Shown: in pieces, positions 16,301 to 22,834 of the stretch
How the letters are laid out: the number at the start of each line of letters is the position of its first letter
Numbering within the stretch: position 1 is the stretch's first letter
Origin: Prevotellaceae bacterium UBA1720
GTDB taxonomy: Bacteria; Bacteroidota; Bacteroidia; Bacteroidales; Bacteroidaceae
Length of the DNA stretch: 42,321 bases
Reading direction: 5' to 3'
NCBI GenBank assembly: GCA_002317475.1
Contig: DCIS01000067.1
Location: 1-42,321 of the forward strand
Notes under the pieces: model-generated
Seen by the model: the letters and a program-made list of their open reading frames with translations, nothing else
Databases searched by the model: none
What the model was told of the DNA's origin: nothing
Position numbers and translations under genes: made by a program

Positions 16301-19300
16301 ATGTTGCCAGAAAGTCACTCAAGATGGATAATCCTATAGATGAGGCAGATATATGGGATATGGATAAGGATTATGTTTGTTTCATGCCAACTGACACAAT
16401 GGTTTCTACTGCAGATACGATCAATATTTACAATCAATGGATTGATCATTGGTACAAATCCATTGAAGAAAATGAAAAAACAAAGTATGAGACACAAAAC
16501 CTATACAACACAAGATTGACACAAACAGAGGATGGTATACAGAATGAGTACGGCTATATGGGTAATACTTCGGTAGATGCTGGAGTAACCTATACCCATT
16601 CAATAACACGCAATTATGACAGAACGGTAGGAGATTATCAAGAGCATTCAGAGCAGCTTAAAATATCATTTGCGTTTGAGCATGCTATTAAGATTGGGGC
16701 TGCGGAACGAATGAGACATCAAGTTAATATTCAAAATGGTCTTACCTATAAGTCATCTGAAATATCAGGAAAATCCATCACTCAGACATTTGGCTATTGC
16801 CTTGATGACACTAAGTCAGGTAATTTTTTCTCTGTGGATACATACTTGCCTGGGGTGCTGACGGGTCAAGGCTCTTATCAAGATTTGTATAAGAAATCAG
16901 ATGCTCCCAAGTTTGACGAGTTCTTTGTGTTCCGTGTGCGTGGTGGTCAGTCAAGTTGTCCTTACCTCCCTGCAGAGAAAGCACTGCGATACAAAAAAGA
17001 TGGTGAACTCGTAACCCTCAACGATGGAACGATACCTATTGAGGATCCCCAAATTGAGTTTGTAGACAAAGACATCCATGGAATAGCATCGGGTGAGTCG
17101 TGCTACACGCAGATAAAGTTAAGCAACAAGTCTGCGGCCGTAGTAAGGTTGCCCAGCATATTTGACCTTGTGATTGAAGAGAATACAAATCCCAATGGAC
17201 TACAACTGATAATGGATGGTACTCCTATAGGTAGTAACACTGCCAATCAAATCTATCTGATGCCAGGAGAGTCAATTACCAAGACATTGGAGATCAAGCA
17301 GACTGATGCAAGAATACTCGATTATGATAACATCGTATTAAGCCTTTATTCTGACTGCGAAATGATTACCTACGCTTCCGACTCTATACGAGTCTCGTTC
17401 AAGGCTGCCTCATCACCCATAGATCTGGTTCAGATGGATAATGTGGTGAACACGGTAAACAGCCAGGATACCAGTGTGGTATTCCGCATTCAGGGATATG
17501 ATATTGACAGGGATGGATTTGCAGGTGTTCGCCTAAAATATAAAAAGGAGAATGAACTGGAATATAAAACAGGCAAGATCCTGGTAAATGACACCACGCT
17601 TTACGAGCAGAATGTAGGAAAGATAGACTGGAATGATCCCACCTACATGCATCTGATGAAGAAGCAGGTGAACAGCAAATATGTTACAGAAGTGAAGTTC
17701 CCCATGGGCGACATGGATGACGGCAAATACCTGTTCCTGGCTGAAGCCTTCACACCTTATAGCCGGGCAGAGGAGGCTGTCACTCTGTCAGATACCTTAC
17801 GTGTGTTGAAGGATACCAAGCGTCCCGAACAGTTTTTGGCACCAAGTCCCGCATCGGGATATTACACTATTGGTTCGGAGATCAGCCTGCAAATGAACGA
17901 AGAAATGCAGATGGAGAATGTGTCATCGGAGAACTTCTCTGTGACCACGGCGCTAAACGATGCTATAGTGACGCACAACTCGGGCCTGCACTTCAACGGT
18001 CTGTCACCTGCCCACACGACTAGCCGCGTTCAGATACTGGATAGCAGTACAGGTTTCGGATTCTGGTACAAGCCCGTGGTGGGCAAGACAAGCTGTCTGC
18101 TCAGCCAGACCGTCGAGACCAAAGAGGGTGCCATTAAAGCCTTCAAGATAATGTATAATAGTGATGCGACATTGTCCATTATTTTGGGTGACAAAGAGCT
18201 CAAGAGCGAACGCCATGCCTACTTGACAGGTACAACAACCCCCATCGACGATTGGATGTACCTGGCTATGACCAGCGAAGAATATGCAGACGAACCAGGG
18301 AATGGTTGCATTATACTCTATAATCTGTTCGGAACAAGCAATGTGGCTAGCAGTACCTTTATCAGAAAAGACAATATGCAACCCCTTCTCAAGAATGCAA
18401 ACGTACCACTTTATTTGGGTGGTTCGGAACAGGGTGATTCCTGCTTCGCCAACATCGAGGGGCTGGTGGTCTATGATGAGACACCATCCTTTGAGTTCAT
18501 TGCTGCGGAGAAGGACAATAAGCATACGAACAACACACGTGGTCTGCTTGCCTACTATCCTATGGATGAATCCCGCGGTCTTTGGGCACATGATCTGGTT
18601 CGATCTCGTGATCTGAAGCTGATGGGCACAGATAATTGGTATCTGCCTGTCACCAACTATGCACTTCGCCTCAACGGCAAGGACGAATATGTGAACATCA
18701 ACACCAGTGCGTGTCCCATTGACAAGAACGAGGACTATCTGCTTGAGTTCTGGTTCAATTCACAGGCTGGTAAACTGTCAGCAGATAAAGAGATGACGCT
18801 CTTCAGTAACGGACTTGGATATGGTGATGATAGCGAACCCCGACAGAACGATCATGCTTCTCTGTCACTGGGCAGTGAGGGTCAGATCATCCTGCGTGCT
18901 GCCGGCAACATACGTGAAATGGGAAGTGGCTATGATGACGGACAGTGGCACCATCTGGCCATGAATGTACAGCGTGATTCGTATGTAACGCTGATGGTTG
19001 ACACCATTGATATCTCATCATCCACTACGTTGGCAGGTAGTGACTTCGGCAGTTTTGCCAACTCAGGAATGACACTGGGTGCCCTGCGTTATGACTCTGA
19101 CAATGGGAATGGTAATCATGTAACAATATTGAAGAACTTCTTTAATGGACAACTGGATGAGGTACGACTTTGGAGAGCATATCGTACCAATGATGCAGCC
19201 AAGAAGAATGCCTTCACACGTTTGATTGGTACTGAACCTGGACTTGTGGCCTACTATCCCTTTGAAGAAACAGAGATTGTGGCTGGACAAATCCAGACGA

Positions 19301-21378
19301 AGCCTTATCTGGGTGACCGAACTGTAAGTGATCCTATCAACGGCATTACTACGGCGGCATATCCTACTATTGCTCCATATGATCAGGATCACTACCACTG
19401 GGAACAGGATACCGTTCTATGGGATTCTCCTCTGGCAAAACCTGATTCGGCATGGGTGGTTCAGAATATGACAACAAAGATGGGCCCCCAGCTATCTGCT
19501 GCGGAAATTATAACCTCGATAGATATCAACTTTACAACCAACCAGAAGGATAAGATAGTCCTCTCATTCCCTGATGCACTGAAGAAGGCCCGTATCGAAG
19601 GATGCGTCGTCAACTTCCAGGTCAAGGGACTCAAGGATAAATCAGGCAACCCCATGAAGCAGCCCATCAACTGGAGTGTCTATGTACATCAAAACCCGCT
19701 CAGTTGGACTGTCACCAGTAATATCCTCAAGCAGAATATCGGTGAGAGTACGGAGGCGGTGATCACCATTTCCAATAAGTCGAGCGTGGCCCAGTCATGG
19801 AGTATCAACACTGTGCCAACTTGGATTGATCTCTCTGAAACGACCGGTATTCTCGGCCCCTTCAGTTCTACAACCGTAAAACTCACTACAGAGTCAGGAA
19901 CACCTATTGGGTCTCACCAGTCTGTACTTTACCTCGTGGGCAATGACGAGATTTATACCCCCATGGATATCACGCTTTCTGTAACTTCACCACATCCAAA
20001 CTGGGCTGTGGCAGACACGGATGGCAGCATCTGGATGACCATCATGGGTCGTGTGAAGATCAACGAAAACTGGGATCGCAATGAGGATGATCTTGTAGGT
20101 ATGTTCACAGAAGACGGGCGTTGCCTTGCCTTGGCATCACCCACCTATGACAAGGATCTGGATACCTACTTCCTCCACCTCAACGTAAAGGGAAATAGCA
20201 AAGATAGCGGAAAAAAACTTAAGTTCCGTGTATGGGATTCGAGCACTGGCATTTTCTATGAGGATGCCAACGTAGAGTATTACATAGGTAAAACGAAATA
20301 CTCAGACAGTATTCAGATTTTCCAGAATATGGCTGTGATGGGTGATTTTACCAGACCCTATGTCGTCATGGCTGGACAGAAGATTCGTCAGACCTTGGCT
20401 CTGCATGAGGGCTGGAACTGGGTTTCACTTTGGGTTAAGCCGCAGAGAGGTAGTACAGCAAAAGATCTGTTTGGAACACCCGATTGCATTACAGAAATAA
20501 AGGCAAGTGAAGAGGCTTCTTATGCCAAGAATTTCGATTCACTGACTTTATATCCTTCTAACATGTATCGTATTTACCTCAAACAGGATACGGTCTTCAC
20601 AATTGAAGGTGCAATGGAGGATCCTAATTTAATAGGTATCCATTTCTATAGTCCTGCTTCGGAAGACAATATCAGTTGGACATGGTTGGGATTTCCCTTG
20701 TGGAAGATGATGACACTCAGTGAGGCGTTTGCTGACTTCAAGCCTTTGACCAATGATATCATCAAGAGCGAGAACCAGTATGCGATGTACAACGGTAAGA
20801 AATGGGTGGGTGACTTAAAGTATCTCACACCTGGTATGGGTTACATATATGGCTACCACTACAACAACCAAAAGGATCAGGACTGGAAGTATCCTAATCG
20901 CATTGTGTCCAAGAATAATGCTGACAGTCCCTTTGTACAGGACGTAATGCCTTGTTGGTATGAAGATTATACCTTTGTGGATATCTCGGTAGTTGGCGAT
21001 GATAACTCACTTGTATCTGGTTACGAATATAGGTTGGCTGCCTTTACTGAGGACGGCATCTGCCATGGTGTAGCCGATGGTAAGTCGGGCGAGAGTTGTC
21101 CCATCTCTATCTTCGGTGATGATGGAGAGGTTTATACATTTAAGATGTGGAATAAGGCAAATAATAAGGTTTACGACCTTGATGGAACGAAGGAGTATGA
21201 TAACCTCACATCACCCCAATCATTGACATTGCACCTTCCCACAACTACCGGAATTGATACTGAAGATGCCGCAGATGGTGACAGTTGGTATACCCTTGGC
21301 GGCATCAAGAAGGGTTCTTTACGCCACGCCAACCGTGGTATATATGTAAAGCAAAACAAAAAGCAAGTTAACAAGTAA
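10357..21378 (+). CDS. 3673-aa secreted LamG/GLUG/FN3/BACON multidomain protein
   Basis: The largest gene of the window. The leader ends near SAWA (residue 40); the second Met at residue 13 (MNVCRSPW) gives a more normal signal peptide and may be the true start. Order seen: GLUG/right-handed beta-helix repeats (about 70-430, e.g. GGIVGEINAS, GGIAGKIYN); FN3-like domains (about 600-690 and 860-945); carboxypeptidase-regulatory-like folds (about 945 and 1220-1350, e.g. DKYGNYQIAGVPY, TDENGEAEIQVP); LamG-like domains (about 980-1190, 2545-2720, 2768-2950; each ends with a DEVxLW-type or equivalent strand); an unrecognised region of about 1000 residues (about 1460-2520); a BACON-like domain (about 3110-3210); duplicated modules at 3218-3310 and 3538-3615; and a sorting-type end (WYTLGGIKKG, RGIYVKQNKKQ). 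It is most likely a surface protein binding glycans or other polymers. No catalytic motif was found. It is transcribed away from the 1817-aa gene. Confidence 0.88.
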   Translation: MNYKLEKGKVLPMNVCRSPWVLNLTMCLAAMLMTVTSAWARDDKYWDNYESDYVYSNFSKETDSSGKTVFLINNAAELGRLAHFLTVSKDKNIINEVQNGIIRLENDIDLADHRWRALGEGSNGFFYKGTFDGNGKVIRNMYINEGNGGKGAGFFDKAGNGMTVKNVIFENCYATQSENTGLVVGLVENANDVTFENIEFRKCRVWCDEHNGFLTGYVNKSKNLKVKDITIHGKYEGEYKSKSNDKYTNVEGSNYNGGLIGWLRQSDDFEFDHVFISDVLIRGTHYVGGIVGEINASTGIIKNCYTDTSFSGGRDCTGGIAGKIYNNGANVTIKNCVIRVKNDIFLNGTDKRENAATGGAVGLVSNQAYLTLDNVAVRLEKSEPSFQFDKEQGLLVGSSSSKGHIEAKNCYYDTRMGGKTTSDVENLLFGTNITSGNRTYLQLENLCSFAPSKNNAEDVYFLANMNALGACYGYISSYDDRPDISDYFFPLKDKESGMVVGYTYSKNTGNISSAKGGDPQSSNVDKNNIEILGKDFSIYPIGLMVMMKYGKPTTYTFVGKDGKWIYRDASTNVKDKKRINYNTFVSWPESHGGMLKAEYIDKPKIKGLKADYNDVKKTVKLTWTVDKLNKDYWKDAKYVIERKHDSKSVYDTINVDHSEWTDYDPMLTGKNSIYSVYVICPSLFYSISDNGSSYSARQTVTAKEGYTISGEGYRVDGDMVYVHAKIPNSQLLKDANIKLLKWTSNTEDEYENAHNGDKTGFISNIINNAKDYTVKTLTYKPNVNNDENYLQVELSDDVDRSICYMTYYMIYVDGCKNAGTLKDKTYNSKKIGVAANESIKIYSFMASKGEMKVNLSWKVKNNSEQDMIFSISRKRYVEGDTDEKESDWLRLANIQSAASSLSYTDDAYPGYVYVYRIRAHAKCSSTYSEAVYESEAKDIGFTTSRGTIMGTITYNGGSNIVQGVDVRLASDGNTLQETIPAYSMFFSGEKDCLPLAPGLGDDFWAGDWTLQFLMRPHDTQSNSNNIRVLSLPGRMAVNLNQQSNTLLLAGNKMAIKDGSWDNHIVIQHDNSGYKLGITSAKVDGGVQTDWLVKVTDKAMIDWMKNNGEEMVNIDTLYFGLNERQLTKTTGIPASFKGWIDEVKLWNDVLTSEELENTYDRYIAGTETKLRGYYTFDSGVGEYAFDGSHPGGVWGNRNTKLPLPDYPSITTFVPDDSVLCYRGITDKYGNYQIAGVPYMGEGTNYMVVPVYGTHEFQPASIRRFVSANSLAHSDVDFTDKSSFYVKVKARYAMGNYPVKGLNIYVDGISSTSNGKEITTDENGEAEIQVPIGQHQLKLLGTGHTLVNEGYPCSVTGIAADGTISYKPLQETDQPNYLDFQHDRTAPVEFYDGTFARLAGKIVGGSAEEEKPIGFGLTNANLGNARIVIKPEKDADKYALYSFGAEGDKFELGNSLVNDTLDNGQIKSVTTYTSGSSEIAIDVDPVSGEYLAMVPPINMMVDHVCTTGTAGIQLVNADFRYSNMPNTIKFEDITQLKADTLWVEGKDSSLTNFEVFKYHAKKSYINYVDPEFSLYNPNAKDSLMQGDPNYTTLWQNDLGETVNDTVPLWHDVIRDGSSDSYLIKTTDSQEKLIGRPVFTQGYRYKTYMRIAEKYTNRTTGRDSLYNQEDILITIHNALSTKGCSSISTGGYSLDESKAEDTELTVSEDGIVKYDWIAGYPNPTGDHTLSMQITYTTNGVEYSPETGKITGIVAGAVPIPGTNFVTAGPNMVSFVLRDPPGSGSYSWLEKGSTITSSYTQEKGWLGNNDYNNSVSIGHENITFAGDGMTFYTGTNIYNYDDVNWAIVTTQNIGDNKSHSLSFTLNDNLQTSSDPYYVGVNGDIYVGTSSNMNFAQCNVLGFRRLSSPEEGSIMSSEKNHYVLDQDKSIAQTDSFTTVFVYSQEHIINELIPQLKSLRHSRIDVWTDGDPSSYNPDPDRNLKRAFYVARKSLKMDNPIDEADIWDMDKDYVCFMPTDTMVSTADTINIYNQWIDHWYKSIEENEKTKYETQNLYNTRLTQTEDGIQNEYGYMGNTSVDAGVTYTHSITRNYDRTVGDYQEHSEQLKISFAFEHAIKIGAAERMRHQVNIQNGLTYKSSEISGKSITQTFGYCLDDTKSGNFFSVDTYLPGVLTGQGSYQDLYKKSDAPKFDEFFVFRVRGGQSSCPYLPAEKALRYKKDGELVTLNDGTIPIEDPQIEFVDKDIHGIASGESCYTQIKLSNKSAAVVRLPSIFDLVIEENTNPNGLQLIMDGTPIGSNTANQIYLMPGESITKTLEIKQTDARILDYDNIVLSLYSDCEMITYASDSIRVSFKAASSPIDLVQMDNVVNTVNSQDTSVVFRIQGYDIDRDGFAGVRLKYKKENELEYKTGKILVNDTTLYEQNVGKIDWNDPTYMHLMKKQVNSKYVTEVKFPMGDMDDGKYLFLAEAFTPYSRAEEAVTLSDTLRVLKDTKRPEQFLAPSPASGYYTIGSEISLQMNEEMQMENVSSENFSVTTALNDAIVTHNSGLHFNGLSPAHTTSRVQILDSSTGFGFWYKPVVGKTSCLLSQTVETKEGAIKAFKIMYNSDATLSIILGDKELKSERHAYLTGTTTPIDDWMYLAMTSEEYADEPGNGCIILYNLFGTSNVASSTFIRKDNMQPLLKNANVPLYLGGSEQGDSCFANIEGLVVYDETPSFEFIAAEKDNKHTNNTRGLLAYYPMDESRGLWAHDLVRSRDLKLMGTDNWYLPVTNYALRLNGKDEYVNINTSACPIDKNEDYLLEFWFNSQAGKLSADKEMTLFSNGLGYGDDSEPRQNDHASLSLGSEGQIILRAAGNIREMGSGYDDGQWHHLAMNVQRDSYVTLMVDTIDISSSTTLAGSDFGSFANSGMTLGALRYDSDNGNGNHVTILKNFFNGQLDEVRLWRAYRTNDAAKKNAFTRLIGTEPGLVAYYPFEETEIVAGQIQTKPYLGDRTVSDPINGITTAAYPTIAPYDQDHYHWEQDTVLWDSPLAKPDSAWVVQNMTTKMGPQLSAAEIITSIDINFTTNQKDKIVLSFPDALKKARIEGCVVNFQVKGLKDKSGNPMKQPINWSVYVHQNPLSWTVTSNILKQNIGESTEAVITISNKSSVAQSWSINTVPTWIDLSETTGILGPFSSTTVKLTTESGTPIGSHQSVLYLVGNDEIYTPMDITLSVTSPHPNWAVADTDGSIWMTIMGRVKINENWDRNEDDLVGMFTEDGRCLALASPTYDKDLDTYFLHLNVKGNSKDSGKKLKFRVWDSSTGIFYEDANVEYYIGKTKYSDSIQIFQNMAVMGDFTRPYVVMAGQKIRQTLALHEGWNWVSLWVKPQRGSTAKDLFGTPDCITEIKASEEASYAKNFDSLTLYPSNMYRIYLKQDTVFTIEGAMEDPNLIGIHFYSPASEDNISWTWLGFPLWKMMTLSEAFADFKPLTNDIIKSENQYAMYNGKKWVGDLKYLTPGMGYIYGYHYNNQKDQDWKYPNRIVSKNNADSPFVQDVMPCWYEDYTFVDISVVGDDNSLVSGYEYRLAAFTEDGICHGVADGKSGESCPISIFGDDGEVYTFKMWNKANNKVYDLDGTKEYDNLTSPQSLTLHLPTTTGIDTEDAADGDSWYTLGGIKKGSLRHANRGIYVKQNKKQVNK
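11901..11908 (+). repeat. G8 homopolymer inside the 3673-aa gene
   Basis: Eight consecutive G at about codon 515 (encoding the KGGD stretch), in frame here. Loss or gain of one G would truncate the protein soon after, leaving roughly the beta-helix part only. A second run of seven G is at 15414-15420. Poly-G tracts in surface-protein genes are known slip sites in other bacteria; switching here is an inference. Confidence 0.7.
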
Positions 21379-21440
21379 GTTTTTAATTTTAGGTGGGTTC
21401 TATTAATTCGCTTTGTAAGATTTGAAGAGTATTTTCGAAA

Positions 21441-21502
21441 TCAAAGTGTTAGTGAGAGAAGGCGTGATGCGGACATCATAACTGAACGATCTGACACTTT
21501 GA
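21441..21502. terminator. Long inverted repeat downstream of the 3673-aa gene
   Basis: Arms 21441-21452 and 21491-21502 pair over 12 bp with one G-T wobble; inside lies a second small hairpin, TGATG (21465-21469) with CATCA (21474-21478) around CGGA. It begins 62 nt after the stop codon. There is no clear T-run, so it may be a 3' stability structure or rho-independent-like terminator. Confidence 0.45.
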
Positions 21503-21568
21503 GCCGAACCCTTTCGAAACGTTGAAAATGTGTGATGTGTGCAATTTTTAAAGTAATTGGTATTAAAT

Positions 21569-21610
21569 GTGAGTTCGATAGATTTGTTAAGAATATTTCG
21601 TCGAACTCAC
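21569..21610. terminator. 10-bp perfect inverted repeat between convergent genes
   Basis: GTGAGTTCGA (21569-21578) and TCGAACTCAC (21601-21610) are perfect complements around 22 AT-rich bases; one wobble and one more pair extend it outward. It lies between the stop of the 3673-aa gene (plus) and the stop of the AraC-type gene (minus, 21632), a position where a bidirectional terminator is expected. Confidence 0.5.
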
Positions 21611-21631
21611 GTTAGACTTAATAAGTCATTA

Positions 21632-22798
21632 CTAACCGGCTAAACTTGATTCCTTCCACTCGTTGATGGTAAGGCCGGTTGATTCCTTGAACTTGGATTG
21701 AAGGTAGGTGCGGGAGAAGCCACATGCCTCGGCTATGGTCTCGTTGGAATAATCGGGGTGTTCCTTCATCATTCGCTTGGCCTCCTCCAAACGGAGATCG
21801 GAGAGCCAGATACGGAAGGTCTTGCCCTCGACCTCACGCAGGTACTGCACGAGCATGCGTTTGGAAATGTTTAACCTGGTGGCAAGGACGACACTGTTGA
21901 GCTCTGTCTGACCATAGCCCTGATTATGACGCCAGTTCTCGATGGCAAGGCTGACATGCCTCTTGTCTTCTTCACCCATGGTGAACAGCTCCTCTTCCTT
22001 CAGCGTGTCCTCGTCCTGTACTTTGACTGATCCGCCTGTATGAACAGATGCAACGCGAGCGGTTTTCTGTTTCTCACTCTCGTCCGTGATAATATTCTTC
22101 ACCGTTCGGATATCAAAACCCAAGGCAATGAAGCAGATGATATAGAACAAAAGGCAGATGAGGATGATGGGACCTGCAATGGCAAGAGCGGGCGTGTAGA
22201 AAATGCTGAAGGGGATGAGGGCTGCTGCCAGATCAAGCAGGATGGTGCCTGAACGCATGTAGAGTTTGTATTGCACGGGTTCACGTCCGGACTCCTCATC
22301 GACCAGTTTGCCTACACGGCGTAACTCGCTTGCCGGATAGAGAATGAAATAGGCCATGGTGATGAAGAAGAGCAAACCCATAGTATGCAGCGCGCCCTTC
22401 ATGTGCAAAGAGCCATAATGCAGGAAACCATACAGGAAACAACTGAAGATGAGCAGCATACTGACGATGGATGCCAGGATGTGGCGCAGCTGATATCCCG
22501 ATCCGCAACCAATGCGTATCTGGGAGTAGGAGAGGATATAGATAACGGGTGAGTAGAACAAGATATTGATCAGCGCCCCTACGTCATCGCCCTGAGCACG
22601 GAACCCATAACCCATCTGCAGTGCGTAATGGATGAACAGGAGAAGCATGGCAAAGATGAGGAGCAGACGTATTTGTTCGTAAATCTTTGTCGTATCGGGT
22701 TTCTGGAAGCGTGACAGAACCAACAGTAGGCATAGGGTCAACGATGTGCCCATTGACCCTGCCTGCATGATGAGTAGAAGTGTATCGTTATCTTGCAT
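21632..22798 (-). CDS. Membrane-bound AraC-family transcriptional regulator
   Basis: A 388-aa regulator with an N-terminal membrane part and a C-terminal DNA-binding domain. About seven hydrophobic spans lie between residues 8 and 235 (e.g. SLTLCLLLVLS, LLLIFAMLLLFIHY, IILICLLFYIICFIALG). A charged linker follows, then the double helix-turn-helix of AraC proteins at about 285-385: LATRLNISKRMLVQYLREVEG for the first and IAEACGFSRTYLQSKFKESTG for the second, which carries the family GFSRxYLxxxFK signature. It probably binds promoters while tethered in the inner membrane, sensing a signal through the membrane segment. It is 36 nt after the protease-like gene on the same strand, so it may be the local regulator of the four-gene unit; the ligand is unknown. 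Confidence 0.85.
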   Translation of the reverse strand: MQDNDTLLLIMQAGSMGTSLTLCLLLVLSRFQKPDTTKIYEQIRLLLIFAMLLLFIHYALQMGYGFRAQGDDVGALINILFYSPVIYILSYSQIRIGCGSGYQLRHILASIVSMLLIFSCFLYGFLHYGSLHMKGALHTMGLLFFITMAYFILYPASELRRVGKLVDEESGREPVQYKLYMRSGTILLDLAAALIPFSIFYTPALAIAGPIILICLLFYIICFIALGFDIRTVKNIITDESEKQKTARVASVHTGGSVKVQDEDTLKEEELFTMGEEDKRHVSLAIENWRHNQGYGQTELNSVVLATRLNISKRMLVQYLREVEGKTFRIWLSDLRLEEAKRMMKEHPDYSNETIAEACGFSRTYLQSKFKESTGLTINEWKESSLAG

Positions 22799-22834
22799 GT
22801 GTACGCGTTTAATAATGTGTGATTAAAGGTGGGG

